Assembly (NCBI GenBank): GCA_028279405.1
Contig: JANQNU010000051.1
Coordinates: 44,623-108,622 of the forward strand
Reading direction: 5' to 3'
From: Phycisphaerae bacterium
Lineage (GTDB): Bacteria; Planctomycetota; Phycisphaerae; UBA1845; Fen-1342
Length of the DNA stretch: 64,000 bases
The translations under genes were made by a program, and so were the position numbers. The notes beneath the pieces were generated by a model, which had not been told where the DNA came from, did not search any database, and saw only the letters and a program-made list of their open reading frames with translations. Positions 7,867 to 15,898 of the stretch are shown here, one piece after another (the stretch's first letter is position 1; each line of letters begins with the position of its first letter).

Positions 7867-8243
7867 ATGCGTTGGTCATATGGTTCGTTCTCGCGCAGCA
7901 ATCCGAACCGCCTCATGAGGCGTTCAGCATTCAGCGCCATCTGAGACGCTCGGTAGGGAAACTTGCGTTCCTTGCGACGTTCGCCCCACCAGATCGTCCA
8001 ACCGCCGAGGTACACCGCCCAGAAATAGACGTGGCAGAGCAGGTAGCGCCACCGGCGTCCGCCGGCGTGCCGCTGAACGATCGTGATGAGTGCGATCAGG
8101 AACAGGTTGTCGCAGTCCCACTTCGTCCGTCCTCCTGGTCCACCCCAGAGCCAGTCGTGAAGCCAGCACGCTTCGGAGATGTCGCAACCGAAGAGACGGT
8201 CGGGTATCAGCCGATCCCAGATGCCACCGGGTCCGCACGCCAT
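7857..8243 (-). CDS. Hypothetical phage protein with C-x3-HD motif
   Basis: This 128-residue protein begins MACGPGGIWDRL; the ATG at 8243 is chosen over a GTG at 8291 because a GAAGG lies upstream and the longer N-terminus looks unrelated. It contains ACWLHDWLWGGPGG, a Cys-x-x-His-Asp arrangement reminiscent of small phospholipase A2-like or DUF1353-type phage proteins, followed by a hydrophobic stretch (DNLFLIALITIV) and a Trp-rich segment that may form a membrane helix. The C-terminus is basic. The stop codon lies inside the tRNA-Met D arm. Function not known; an envelope-acting lysis role is possible. Confidence 0.55.
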   Translation of the reverse strand: MACGPGGIWDRLIPDRLFGCDISEACWLHDWLWGGPGGRTKWDCDNLFLIALITIVQRHAGGRRWRYLLCHVYFWAVYLGGWTIWWGERRKERKFPYRASQMALNAERLMRRFGLLRENEPYDQRIAG

Positions 8244-8340
8244 TCGGGAGTCGCCTTCAGGAAGAGAGTGGAACAAACGGGGCTCGGGCACCGGGAGTCA
8301 TGCAGCGCTCCGAGCCCACCGCGCAACGGCTGGGGGGCCG

Positions 8341-8838
8341 TTATTCCTGAAGTGCTGCCTTGAGTTCGCGGATAGCGTCCGCAGTGCCGCGGATGCGATC
8401 CTGTTGGGAGAGAGGCGGCGCGATCTCGTTCGTTCGCTGCAACCGTGCCAAGGCAAGCTCATCGAGCCGTCCTTTGATGGTCACAAGCTCTCTCCCGAGT
8501 TGACTGACCGACGACACGACCTGTGCAAGCACGAGATTGAAGTTATCCGCCCGACCACGTTCGATCTGCGTAACGCCCCCAGTGATTGCATTGACCACGT
8601 GGGTCCTGCTGGCGTCGATCTTGGTCTCTTCGATAAGAATGCCATCGGACGTCCACTTGCGGCGTTCGGCACTCAAATCCTTGTCCGGTGTAATGACCGC
8701 CGTGCCACTTAGACTCGGGTCAATCACTTTGAGCGGAATCGAGCTTGGCGAGCTCGGGCGGAAGTACTCGGGTGTTGCACAGCCGGCGAGAGTGGTCAGA
8801 ATGGCGAGAAGTGTGAGAGTGGTAGGTGCGAGTTTCAT
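8341..8838 (-). CDS. Prophage lipoprotein, hypothetical
   Basis: This 165-residue protein is a predicted lipoprotein: a short basic N-terminus, a hydrophobic run and a lipobox LAGC with Cys20. The ATG at 8838 has GGAG about 9 bases before it; an in-frame start 15 bases earlier is less likely. The second half is helical and polar (from VVNAITGGVTQIERG onward), probably a coiled coil. It is the first gene of the visible leftward phage transcript and lies just inside the attachment site. Superinfection-exclusion or lysis-associated lipoproteins are possible identities; the sequence does not decide. Confidence 0.6.
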   Translation of the reverse strand: MKLAPTTLTLLAILTTLAGCATPEYFRPSSPSSIPLKVIDPSLSGTAVITPDKDLSAERRKWTSDGILIEETKIDASRTHVVNAITGGVTQIERGRADNFNLVLAQVVSSVSQLGRELVTIKGRLDELALARLQRTNEIAPPLSQQDRIRGTADAIRELKAALQE

Positions 8839-9173
8839 GGTGCGTCGCTCCATCGACAGGTGGTCTTTTGGTCCGTCCAGGGACTACCGTTTTGGGGTGC
8901 CAAACAGGCCGAATTTTAAGGAGTTGCGTGCACCCAGTTAGGTAATCTGTTTGACTCGTAAGACCATAGTCTGTCAATGTTTACGACGCAAGCGTAATCT
9001 CCCTTACAAGGAAGATGTCACTGGTTCGAGTCCGGTATCGCCCATTCATCGCATTTGCCGCTCATCGCCAGTAACAGCCGAACGTCGCACACGTACCAGC
9101 GAGGATGGGCCCAAAAAAAGACTAAGCACCCGCCGCGCGATAAGGGAATCGAGAACCGCGCGAGGAGACCGAA
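8839..9173. other. Intergenic: prophage end, promoter region and host flank
   Basis: This 335-base stretch contains no convincing gene. The left part (8839-8990) should carry the promoter of the leftward phage genes, but I see no clear -35/-10 pair. The middle holds the truncated tRNA-Val sequence listed separately. The right part (9045-9173) is host flank, with a GAGGAG ribosome binding site directly before the DinB-like gene. Confidence 0.5.
8996..9044 (+). other. 3' half of tRNA-Val(UAC): prophage attachment site
   Basis: The bases match the anticodon-to-3'-end half of a bacterial tRNA-Val(UAC). The anticodon loop CTTACAA is at 9003-9009, followed by GGAAG, the variable loop, a T arm ACTGG-TTCGAGT-CCGGT, the acceptor strand ATCGCCC at 9037-9043, and discriminator A at 9044. 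Upstream, the anticodon stem breaks down (TCTCC does not fully pair with GGAAG) and no GGGCGAT acceptor strand or D arm is present. An intact gene is therefore ruled out. A tRNA 3' half at the edge of phage genes is the expected trace of site-specific integration with crossover at the anticodon loop. The intact copy should lie at the other prophage end. Confidence 0.75.
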
Positions 9174-9698
9174 ATGGAATCGCAGGCGATGCTAAGCACC
9201 TTTCTGGAGCAGGTCGCAGACAAGGTAGAGCGCGACCGCGCGCAGATTACACGGTGCACCAATCTGCTCGCAAACGACGAGTTCTGGTATCGCCCGAACG
9301 AACACTGCAACAGCGTCGGGAACCTGATGCTACACCTTACCGGCAACGTCCGGCAGTGGATTATCGGTGGTTTGGCGCGACAAGACATCAGCCGAGATCG
9401 GCCCGCGGAGTTCGCGCAGCGTACGCCATTGCCGACTGAACGGGTCATGCCACCATTCGAGACGGCGGTCGCGACGGCTTGTGACGTGATCCGGCGTTTC
9501 GACGCCACGCAGCTTGGCGACCACTTCGACATCCAGGGCTACGCAGTAAGCGGCTTGTACGCGGTTTTTCACGTCGCCGAGCACTTTTCGTTTCACACGG
9601 GACAGATCGTACACATCACCAAGACCATCAGGAACGTCGACCTGAGCCTCTACGATCCGCAGGGCCGACCGGTCGGCACCACGCGATCGAATCCCTGA
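9174..9698 (+). CDS. DinB/DUF1572-family protein
   Basis: This 174-residue protein looks like a DinB-type four-helix bundle. The candidate metal-binding His triad is visible: His54 in LMLHLTGN, then His137 and His141 in HVAEHFSFHTGQ. These proteins resemble thiol-dependent S-transferases, but the substrate of this subgroup is not known. GAGGAG lies upstream of the ATG. It is the first host gene beyond the prophage attachment site and stands alone. Fold assignment is good; function is not determined. Confidence 0.8.
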   Translation: MESQAMLSTFLEQVADKVERDRAQITRCTNLLANDEFWYRPNEHCNSVGNLMLHLTGNVRQWIIGGLARQDISRDRPAEFAQRTPLPTERVMPPFETAVATACDVIRRFDATQLGDHFDIQGYAVSGLYAVFHVAEHFSFHTGQIVHITKTIRNVDLSLYDPQGRPVGTTRSNP

Positions 9699-9846
9699 GT
9701 GAGCCAATTGTGTCGTGTCTTCGGAATAGCGGCGGGCGTTTCAGCGAAAGTGCGCACCCCGATCCCGATCGGGCACCTTTGCGTTGGATTGGGTTTCTCG
9801 CGTTTCGGGCCCGCGTGGAGACACGAGCCCGTTCGGATGGGTTGCC

Positions 9847-11082
9847 CTAGAGCGCCCGCAGCAAGATGCAGGAATTGTGGCCACCGAAACCAAAGGAATT
9901 GTTCAGCGCGATCCGGACGTTAGCGTCACGCGGCACGTTCGGGACATAGTCCAGATTGCATTCCGGATCCGGGGTCTCAAGGTTGATCGTCGCCGGCAAC
10001 GTCTTGTGCTTCAGCGCGAGCACACACGCGATCGTCTCGATTCCACCACTGGCACCGAGTAGATGGCCCGTCGCACTCTTGGTGCTGCTGACAGCAAGAC
10101 GCTCAGCATGCGTCCCAAAAACGCTCTTGATCGCGACCGTTTCAGCGACGTCACCCAGGGGGGTACTCGTTCCATGCGCGTTGACGTAATCCACGTCCTC
10201 GGGATTGATCTGCGCCGACGCGAGTGCCGCCTTCATCGCCCGGCCGGCACCACGGCCTTCCGGATCGGGTTGCACCATGTCGCCGGCATCACCCGTGGCC
10301 CCGACCCCGATGACCTCGCAGAAGATCGGCGCGTTGCGCCGTTTGGCGTGCTCGTACTCCTCGAACATCAATACGCCGGCGCCCTCGCTAAGCACGAAAC
10401 CATCACGATCCTTGTCAAACGGTCGCGAAGCGCGCTCGGGCTCGTCGTTGCGCGTGCTAAGAGCCTTCATCGATGCGAACGCTGCCAGCCCCAGCGGCGA
10501 TAGCGCTGCTTCCGATCCGCCGGTGATCACGACGTCGGCCAAGTCGCGTTTGATCGTCAGGAATGCATCACCCATCGCGTTTCCGGCCGAGGCGCAGGCC
10601 GTCGCGACCGCAGTGTTGACACCCTGGAAATTCAGCGCGATGGAAATGTGACCGGACGCTGCATTGGCCATCAGCTTCGGAATCGTGAACGCGGACACCT
10701 TCGAAGGGCCTTTTTCGAGCAGCCGATGATACTGTTCCTCGAGCTCGTTGATTCCGCCGATACCCGTGCCGACGATGACCGCGGCACGCGTGGGGTCGAA
10801 ACTACCGTCGAGCCCGGACTCGTCGAACGCCATCCGCGCCGCCGCCATCGCGAGCTGCGCGAACCGATCCATGCGTTTCAACGAGCGTTGTTCGAAAAAG
10901 TTGACGGGATCGAAGCCGGTGCATTCGCCGCCGAAGCGGACGTCGAACGGCTCGGAGTCGAAGCGCGTGATCGGGGCGATCCCGGAACGGCAGGAGATCA
11001 ACCCGTCCCAATAGTCCGAAACGGAGGGGCCCAGAGGCGTAACCGCTCCCATGCCCGTGATAACGATGCGTCTGTCAGTCAT
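9847..11082 (-). CDS. fabF: 3-oxoacyl-[acyl-carrier-protein] synthase II (FabF)
   Basis: This 411-residue condensing enzyme elongates acyl-ACP with malonyl-ACP in type II fatty acid synthesis. The nucleophile Cys163 sits in AVATACASAGNAM, the first catalytic His in NAHGTSTPLGD, and the second in STKSATGHLLGASG with its Lys. Length and residue numbering match E. coli FabF. ATG at 11082 is chosen because MTDRRIVITGMG is the conserved start; a GTG six codons earlier is possible. It lies 47 bases downstream of acpP on the same strand, the common acpP-fabF pair. Confidence 0.97.
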   Translation of the reverse strand: MTDRRIVITGMGAVTPLGPSVSDYWDGLISCRSGIAPITRFDSEPFDVRFGGECTGFDPVNFFEQRSLKRMDRFAQLAMAAARMAFDESGLDGSFDPTRAAVIVGTGIGGINELEEQYHRLLEKGPSKVSAFTIPKLMANAASGHISIALNFQGVNTAVATACASAGNAMGDAFLTIKRDLADVVITGGSEAALSPLGLAAFASMKALSTRNDEPERASRPFDKDRDGFVLSEGAGVLMFEEYEHAKRRNAPIFCEVIGVGATGDAGDMVQPDPEGRGAGRAMKAALASAQINPEDVDYVNAHGTSTPLGDVAETVAIKSVFGTHAERLAVSSTKSATGHLLGASGGIETIACVLALKHKTLPATINLETPDPECNLDYVPNVPRDANVRIALNNSFGFGGHNSCILLRAL

Positions 11083-11129
11083 GCACTCGACCGAGTCCAC
11101 CCGTGCGCGGCGCGAACGGACGGTATGTG

Positions 11130-11384
11130 TTACTTGTTGTTATCGAGATGAGCCTTGATGTAGTCGATCGCCTGGCCGATCGTTTGGATCTTCTCAGCCT
11201 CTTCGTCCGGGATGCTCATGTCGAACTCGTCCTCAAACTCCATGACGAGCTCGACGATGTCGAGCGAGTCCGCGTTGAGGTCGTTGGTGAAGGTGGTATC
11301 GCGGGAGAGCTCCTCCTCCGAAACCGCCAACTGCTCGCTCACGATCTTCTTCACTTTCGATTCGATATCCGCAATTTCCGGCAC
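11130..11384 (-). CDS. acpP: Acyl carrier protein
   Basis: This 84-residue acidic helical protein carries the growing acyl chain on a phosphopantetheine attached to Ser of the DSL motif, here in [18 protein letters not shown]. The start is a GTG at 11384 with a strong GGAGG 8 bases upstream, giving [15 protein letters not shown]; the open frame further upstream has no support. It is followed by fabF. The leader contains an unusual 19-base palindrome at 11444-11462. Confidence 0.96.
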   Translation of the reverse strand: MPEIADIESKVKKIVSEQLAVSEEELSRDTTFTNDLNADSLDIVELVMEFEDEFDMSIPDEEAEKIQTIGQAIDYIKAHLDNNK

Positions 11385-11443
11385 AACCGAGTCCTCCAAG
11401 AGTGCCACGTCTGCAATCCACCACGACGTTCTGCGCTGTTTGC

Positions 11444-11462
11444 CGACCGCCGTCGGCGGTCG
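11444..11462. promoter_or_regulatory. 19-bp perfect palindrome upstream of acpP
   Basis: The sequence CGACCGCCG-T-CGGCGGTCG is a perfect inverted repeat with one central base, lying 60-78 bases upstream of the acpP start. It could be a transcription factor operator for the acpP-fabF unit, or a hairpin in its leader. No T-run follows, so it is not a standard terminator. The regulator, if any, is not encoded nearby. Confidence 0.4.
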
Positions 11463-11703
11463 ATCCAACCCCGGCACGAACGCGTTGCTGTCTGCCACGG
11501 ACCAGTCCACAGCCGCCACGGGCTGACCGGGGGCCCGTCACCTTACCGGTAATCCTGGAAATCATAGTCCCAGACCCCGGGATTGCCAAGGGCGCCTCAC
11601 ATCCGATCTCGCCGGAGCGGATTCGGCATGCTGACGGACCGTCGTGGTCGATTGCGGTGTGGCGTCCGTCTTCGCGCGGCGCGGGGGGCCTGCTGGCGAA
11701 CGC

Positions 11704-11739
11704 AAAAAAAAAAACGCGCCACGGATTGTCGTGGCGCGC
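11704..11739 (-). terminator. Rho-independent terminator closing the flagellar cluster
   Basis: Read on the minus strand, a perfect 9-bp stem (CGCGCCACG and CGTGGCGCG, plus strand 11715-11723 and 11730-11738) with a 6-base loop is followed at once by a run of eleven T. It lies 35 bases beyond the stop of the first flagellin gene. This is a textbook intrinsic terminator and marks the end of the flagellar transcript. Confidence 0.93.
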
Positions 11740-11774
11740 TTGAGCGAATTCTAGATGGCGGGTCGGACGAACGT

Positions 11775-13184
11775 CTAGCCGAGCAGGGCCAGGATGTTCT
11801 GCGGGGCCTGATTGGCCAGCCGTAGCGTGTTCGTCGACGATTGGACCAGGATCTGCGAACGCGTCAGACTCGACGTCTCGGCCGCGAAGTCCGTATCGCG
11901 GATCGTGCTTTCCGCGGCGGTGACGTTCTCGAGCGTGATCGTCAGGGCGTTCTGCGTGGTCTCGAGCGTGTTCTTCTGGAACGCGCCCAATCGGCCGCGC
12001 AGCGCACTGATCTGGTCCTGTGAGGATCGGATGATGCCCTGCGCCGCGTTGTAGTTTTGTGTCGAAAGTGCGTTGGTCTGGCCGGTCGCGAGCGTCGAGA
12101 GGAAGCCGACCGTCGACGTGCCGAGGTTGGCGGTCGAGACGGACGGGACGCCGATGCTGACCAGGCCTGCCAGCGAGAGGTCCGGAGAGATGGCAAAGTC
12201 GGCCCCGCCGGGGAGCACTTCGAAGTTCGACGTTCCGAGGTTGGTCCCGCGGTCGACCGTCAACTCGACGTTGGCGGCGATGGCCGCGGTACGGACGCTG
12301 GCCTTCAGGCCATCGGTGATGGCCGCCGTTCCGTTGATCAGGACGGCCGCGTCTTCGCCGGTGTCCTGGGTGACGCCGCCTGAGAGGGCGAACGTACCGC
12401 TGATCGTGTTGACCGAGACGAACTGCGAGGAGCCGTAGTTCTGGCTCTCGAAGACGAGCTGACCGCCGGACGTTCGCGCAACGACGCCGGTCAGCGACGT
12501 GCTGTTGTTGACGGCGGTAGCGATGTTACTGATCGTCGTGCTGGCGCCGAACGAGAACGTATCGTTCCCGAGGTTGCCGCCGACTTCGATCGTGATGTTC
12601 GAGGCGCCGACGGCCGAGGTGGCGTATGACAGGTTGGCCAGTTCGGCGGAGTTGGTCACCTCGACGACCACGGTCCGGAAGCTGTTGTTGGCGACCTTCG
12701 CGGCCAGGATCGAGACATCCGACAGCGCACTCGCCGGGACACTCGATGTGGCGTAGTCGAAGTTGCCGTTGAGCAGCTTCTTGCCCTGGAACTCGGTCGA
12801 GGTCGCGATCCGGTTGATCGAGTCGAGAATCGAGTCGATCTGCAGCTGGTTCGCGTTTCGCTCTTCGACGCTGATCGCGGCCTCATTGGCGCTCCGGTCG
12901 ACGAGGTCTTCCAGCTCGGTGAGCAGGTTGTTGACTTCGTCGAGCGCACCTTCGGTGACGGACACGACGTTGTTGGCGCGGCTGATGTTGGTCAGGCTCG
13001 CGCCGAGCGCGGCCTGCTCCGCCCGCAGGTTCTCCGAGGCGATCAGACCGGCGGGATCATCCTTGCCGGTGTTGATTCGGAGACCGGTACTGAGCCGTAC
13101 CAGTGATCGGTTCAGGCCCTCGTTCTGCATCGTGAAGATGCGCTGGGCGACCATCGACGGGATGTTGGTGTTGATACGACTCAT
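11775..13184 (-). CDS. fliC: Flagellin (copy 1)
   Basis: This 469-residue filament protein has conserved D0/D1 ends: N-terminal MSRINTNIPSMVAQR...LVRLSTGLRINTGKDDPAG, and C-terminal ISALRGRLGAFQKNTLET followed by NVTAAESTIRDTDFAAETS and QILVQSSTNTLRLANQAPQNILALLG. The middle 250 residues are Ser/Thr/Val-rich D2/D3 with GTNL- and SGG-type turns. It is exported by the flagellar type III system and capped onto HAPs. A possible sigma-28-like box lies upstream. The leader has GGAGG close to the start. It diverges from copy 2 mainly in the middle and at the extreme ends. Confidence 0.96.
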   Translation of the reverse strand: MSRINTNIPSMVAQRIFTMQNEGLNRSLVRLSTGLRINTGKDDPAGLIASENLRAEQAALGASLTNISRANNVVSVTEGALDEVNNLLTELEDLVDRSANEAAISVEERNANQLQIDSILDSINRIATSTEFQGKKLLNGNFDYATSSVPASALSDVSILAAKVANNSFRTVVVEVTNSAELANLSYATSAVGASNITIEVGGNLGNDTFSFGASTTISNIATAVNNSTSLTGVVARTSGGQLVFESQNYGSSQFVSVNTISGTFALSGGVTQDTGEDAAVLINGTAAITDGLKASVRTAAIAANVELTVDRGTNLGTSNFEVLPGGADFAISPDLSLAGLVSIGVPSVSTANLGTSTVGFLSTLATGQTNALSTQNYNAAQGIIRSSQDQISALRGRLGAFQKNTLETTQNALTITLENVTAAESTIRDTDFAAETSSLTRSQILVQSSTNTLRLANQAPQNILALLG

Positions 13185-13320
13185 GACCAGTAGGCCTCCG
13201 TCAGGGGCTTGCCGGGCCGTGCGCCGCTCCGCGCGGTCGTCCCCGCAGCCTGCTACGAGAATTCACTCCGTTGGACCGGGGCCGCGACACTCTACGTCGC
13301 CTGCCTTGCCAACAGGGGGT

Positions 13321-13348
13321 GCATCGACGTGCCGAAATGTGCGCTTTA
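13321..13348 (-). promoter_or_regulatory. Possible sigma-28-like promoter of flagellin copy 1
   Basis: Minus-strand TAAAG (plus 13344-13348) is separated by about 15 bases from GTCGATGC (plus 13321-13328), which matches five of eight positions of the flagellar GCCGATAA box. Position and context fit a late flagellin promoter, but the match is partial and the spacing is off by about one base. Treat as tentative. Confidence 0.3.
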
Positions 13349-13441
13349 ATAAACGCGACGCGCACCGGCAACCGTTCCCGACCGTCAAGGGCCAAAGGAG
13401 CGGTTTGCCGGCGGCGCCGGGCTTGCAGACGAGTTGTTATG

Positions 13442-13463
13442 GGCCGCGCCCGCTCGGGCGCGA
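13442..13463. repeat. GC-rich hairpin downstream of flagellin copy 2
   Basis: A stem pairs GCCGCGCCCG with CGGGCGCGAC around a very short loop, 27 bases past the stop of copy 2. No T-run follows on the minus strand, so it may slow or process the transcript rather than terminate it. Confidence 0.4.
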
Positions 13464-13489
13464 CCCGGAAAATCTTGCCGCTGCGGTCG

Positions 13490-14911
13490 CTATCCGAGCA
13501 GCTGCAGGATGTTGCCCGGGGTCTGGTTGGCGATTCCCAGCACGTTCGTGCCGGCGCTGACCAGGACCTGGTTCCGGGCGAGCTGCGACGTTTCGAACGC
13601 GAAGTCCGCGTCGCGGATCACGGATTCGGAGGCCGTGAGGTTCTCCGCCGTAATGTTCAACTGATTGATGTTGGTCTCGAGCGTGTTCTTCTCGAACGCA
13701 CCGAGTCGGCCTCGCAGAATCGAGACCTGCTGGATCGCTTCCGCGACGATCTTCTGCGATTCGGTGAAGTTTCCGCTGACCAGCGAATAGGGTTGCCCCG
13801 TTGCGACCTGCGACATGAAGCCGATCGCAGGCGTTCCCAGACGCGAGGCCGCGACCGACTGCACGCCGATTCCGACCTGCAGGTTGGTGTTGACCCGCGG
13901 ACCGACCTGGAAGAGCGCACCACCTTCATTAATGGTAAAGTTGGTGCTTCCGAGCCCGAATGCATTGTCGAGGGCGATCTCGAGGTCGAGCGTCGAGGTC
14001 TTGAGGGTCAGCGCGTTACCGTTACCGGTCGTCAGGGCGCCGTTGATGGTCGCCTGGGCGTCGCGGCCGACTTCGCGGATCGACGGAACGCCGCCCGAGT
14101 CCTGCGTCGGGAAGCTTCCGGTCAGCGTCTTGATGGACACGTACTGCCGGCTGCCCAGCTCCGTACTGTTCATCGTGAAGCCGGCGGTCGGCGTCCCGGA
14201 CAGGGTCGCGGTGACGCCGGTGGCGTCGGCGACCGAGTTGATCGCGGTCACGATCGTGGACGCCGGCGTTCCCGAGATGAACGAAAGCGTCGTAACGCCG
14301 TCGTTGCCCTGAATCTCGATGGTCACCGAGCTGGTCACCGAACTGGTGGCGAACTGCAGGATTCCGGGCTGGGCCGAGACAGTGACGTCGACGGTGACCG
14401 GAATGAAGTTCTGCGTGCCGAACTGGACGCTGTTGATCGCCAGTGCTGCGACCTGCGACTGGCTGACGCCGCTGGTGATGTAGTCCAGCGAGCCGTTGAG
14501 CAGTTGCTTGCCGCCGAAGGTGGTCGTGTTGGAGATTCGCGTGATACTCGCGATCGCCGAGTCGACCTGCAGCTGGTTGGCTTCGATTTCTTCCTGCGAG
14601 AGCGCGCCTTCGTTAGCGGCCTCGACGATTCGCGCCTGGACATCGCGCAACAGGTTCGCGACCTCGTCGAGGGCACCCTCGGTGGTTGCGATGATGTTGC
14701 TGGCGCGCTGCGTGTTTCGCACGGCCTGGTTGACCGCGGAGATTTCGGAGCGCAAGGCTTCCGAGATAATCAGTCCGGCGGGATCGTCCTTGCCGCGGTT
14801 GATCCGCAGTCCGGTACTGAGCTTGGTCAGTGTATTGTTGAGACTCGAATAGCTCTTGTTGAGCTGACGCTGGGCCGTAAGGGCCGGCACATTCGAATTA
14901 ATACGAGCCAT
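13490..14911 (-). CDS. fliC: Flagellin (copy 2)
   Basis: This 473-residue flagellin has the same layout as copy 1, with N-terminal MARINSNVPALTAQRQLNK and TKLSTGLRINRGKDDPAGL, and C-terminal SILRGRLGAFEKNTLETN and SVIRDADFAFETSQL, ending TPGNILQLLG. The variable middle differs strongly from copy 1, so the filament could contain two subunit types. It follows csrA by 80 bases. Its leader contains a GGGAGGA Shine-Dalgarno sequence embedded in a CsrA-like binding sequence, consistent with translational repression by CsrA. Confidence 0.96.
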   Translation of the reverse strand: MARINSNVPALTAQRQLNKSYSSLNNTLTKLSTGLRINRGKDDPAGLIISEALRSEISAVNQAVRNTQRASNIIATTEGALDEVANLLRDVQARIVEAANEGALSQEEIEANQLQVDSAIASITRISNTTTFGGKQLLNGSLDYITSGVSQSQVAALAINSVQFGTQNFIPVTVDVTVSAQPGILQFATSSVTSSVTIEIQGNDGVTTLSFISGTPASTIVTAINSVADATGVTATLSGTPTAGFTMNSTELGSRQYVSIKTLTGSFPTQDSGGVPSIREVGRDAQATINGALTTGNGNALTLKTSTLDLEIALDNAFGLGSTNFTINEGGALFQVGPRVNTNLQVGIGVQSVAASRLGTPAIGFMSQVATGQPYSLVSGNFTESQKIVAEAIQQVSILRGRLGAFEKNTLETNINQLNITAENLTASESVIRDADFAFETSQLARNQVLVSAGTNVLGIANQTPGNILQLLG

Positions 14912-14914
14912 TGG

Positions 14915-14926
14915 CCATCCTCCCTG
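14915..14926 (-). promoter_or_regulatory. Ribosome binding site overlapping a CsrA-like site (flagellin copy 2)
   Basis: On the minus strand the bases before the start read CAGGGAGGATGG. The core AGGATG resembles the RGGAUGU part of the CsrA consensus, and the GGA falls within the Shine-Dalgarno sequence. With csrA and fliW immediately upstream, this is where CsrA would be expected to block flagellin translation. No binding has been shown. Confidence 0.5.
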
Positions 14927-14991
14927 AACGGTTCGTGGCTGTTAGAGATCCAACGGGATAACAACTTGACGATGAAGCGTACGGGGGGTCG

Positions 14992-15231
14992 TCAGCGTCC
15001 GGTGGCGGACTTGCGACCTTGCGAAGCGTCGGGCAGGTCTCCGGGAGAGACTCCGGAAGCCTTCCGATTCTCGCGTTGGATGGCGTCGTACACTTCCTTG
15101 CGATGGACCGAGATTTCGGTCGGCGCGATGATTCCGAGTCGAACCTTGTCCCCTCGGATATCGACGATCGTCACCTGGACGTTGTCGCCGATGATGATCG
15201 ACTCGTCGCGCTGTCTTGAGAGCACCAACAT
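14992..15231 (-). CDS. csrA: Carbon storage regulator / flagellin translational repressor CsrA
   Basis: This 79-residue protein starts MLVLSRQRDESIIIGDNVQV and keeps the RNA-contact residues Leu4 and Arg44 (SVHRKEVYDA). It binds GGA loops in mRNA leaders and blocks ribosome access. ATG at 15231 is chosen from a strong AAGGAG six bases upstream. The core domain ends near residue 55; a polar tail of about 20 residues follows, longer than in E. coli. It sits between fliW and flagellin, the standard layout for the FliW-CsrA-flagellin feedback switch. Confidence 0.95.
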   Translation of the reverse strand: MLVLSRQRDESIIIGDNVQVTIVDIRGDKVRLGIIAPTEISVHRKEVYDAIQRENRKASGVSPGDLPDASQGRKSATGR

Positions 15232-15442
15232 CCGCGGCTCCTTCCTGGACATTGCCGGCGCGTTCTCTTAATGAGGACACCAGCCGTCCGAACGGGTATT
15301 TCTTCGGGTCAAGGCAGCACCCGTCGCCCCGTTCCGACCGCTGCGAGAACGCAAGCCGTTTGGAACCTCGCTCACTGAATACGCCCACGAGCATTATAGC
15401 GATACGGTATGCCACTTGACTACCTGTCCTTTCTATCCGAAT

Positions 15443-15898
15443 TTAGGCCGACTTTGCCGCGGCGGCCTGCGCGACGGAGGGCATCGGCATGATCCGATGC
15501 CGGGTGGTATAGCGCTTGTCCGAGAGCACCAGCTGCCGTGCCAGCAGCGTGCTCGTGCAAATCACGATCGGACCGAGCAGGTTCGCCGTCAGGTCGTCAC
15601 CGGCGCGATTCACGATCGCCAGGACCTGATTGTCCGCGAGTTCCTGCATCCCGAGCGCATCCATGTCATCCTTGCGGACCGGGACCTGATAGTCCTCGAA
15701 GAATGTCCGCGGATCGCAGACCACGAAGGCCAATTGCGGGTCCTCGACCGCCTGTAGCCAGAAGAAGACGGGATCTGGTGACGTCTGAATCAGCGCGAAG
15801 CGCCGTTCTCCCGGAAAGCCGAGCAGCCCGTCCCTGAACGTAATCAGCTTCTCTCCGTCCACTTCTACAGTCCCAAAGCGACTGGTTTCGATGAGCAT
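15443..15898 (-). CDS. fliW: Flagellar assembly factor FliW
   Basis: This 151-residue protein antagonises CsrA and binds flagellin. Conserved stretches are seen: an early FGTVEVDGEKLITFRDGLLGFPGERRFALI, then FFWLQAVEDPQLAFVVCDP, and late NLLGPIVI and ARQLVLSDKRYTTRH. ATG at 15898 has AAGGAG 7 bases upstream. It lies between flgL and csrA. Free FliW binds CsrA and releases flagellin translation; excess flagellin sequesters FliW. Role by homology is solid. Confidence 0.95.
   Translation of the reverse strand: MLIETSRFGTVEVDGEKLITFRDGLLGFPGERRFALIQTSPDPVFFWLQAVEDPQLAFVVCDPRTFFEDYQVPVRKDDMDALGMQELADNQVLAIVNRAGDDLTANLLGPIVICTSTLLARQLVLSDKRYTTRHRIMPMPSVAQAAAAKSA

Larger units (their letters stand above)
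11385..11774. other. Intergenic: acpP leader and flagellin terminator
   Basis: This 390-base gap lies between the start of acpP and the end of the first flagellin gene. It holds the palindrome at 11444-11462 and the terminator at 11704-11739, listed separately. A GC-rich stretch with no clear genes lies between. The acpP promoter must be here, but I cannot place it with confidence. Confidence 0.5.
13185..13489. other. Intergenic between the two flagellin genes
   Basis: This 305-base gap contains no gene. It carries a GC-rich hairpin just downstream of copy 2 (13442-13463), a possible flagellin-type promoter (13321-13348), and a leader of about 130 bases before copy 1. Copy 1 may therefore be transcribed separately from the main cluster. 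Confidence 0.5.

Noticed and set aside
8996..9044. Complete functional tRNA-Val
   Set aside because: No 5' acceptor strand or D arm precedes the anticodon arm, so only the 3' half is present.
14912..14991. Sigma-28 promoter for flagellin copy 2
   Set aside because: TCAAGTT resembles a -35, but no acceptable -10 (GCCGATAA-like) is found at the right spacing; copy 2 is more simply read from the upstream transcript.
13271..15271. Long plus-strand open frame across flagellin copy 2 and csrA
   Set aside because: The composition (Arg/Asp/Gly-rich, no domain) is the usual antisense frame of GC-rich coding DNA, and it covers three clear minus-strand features.
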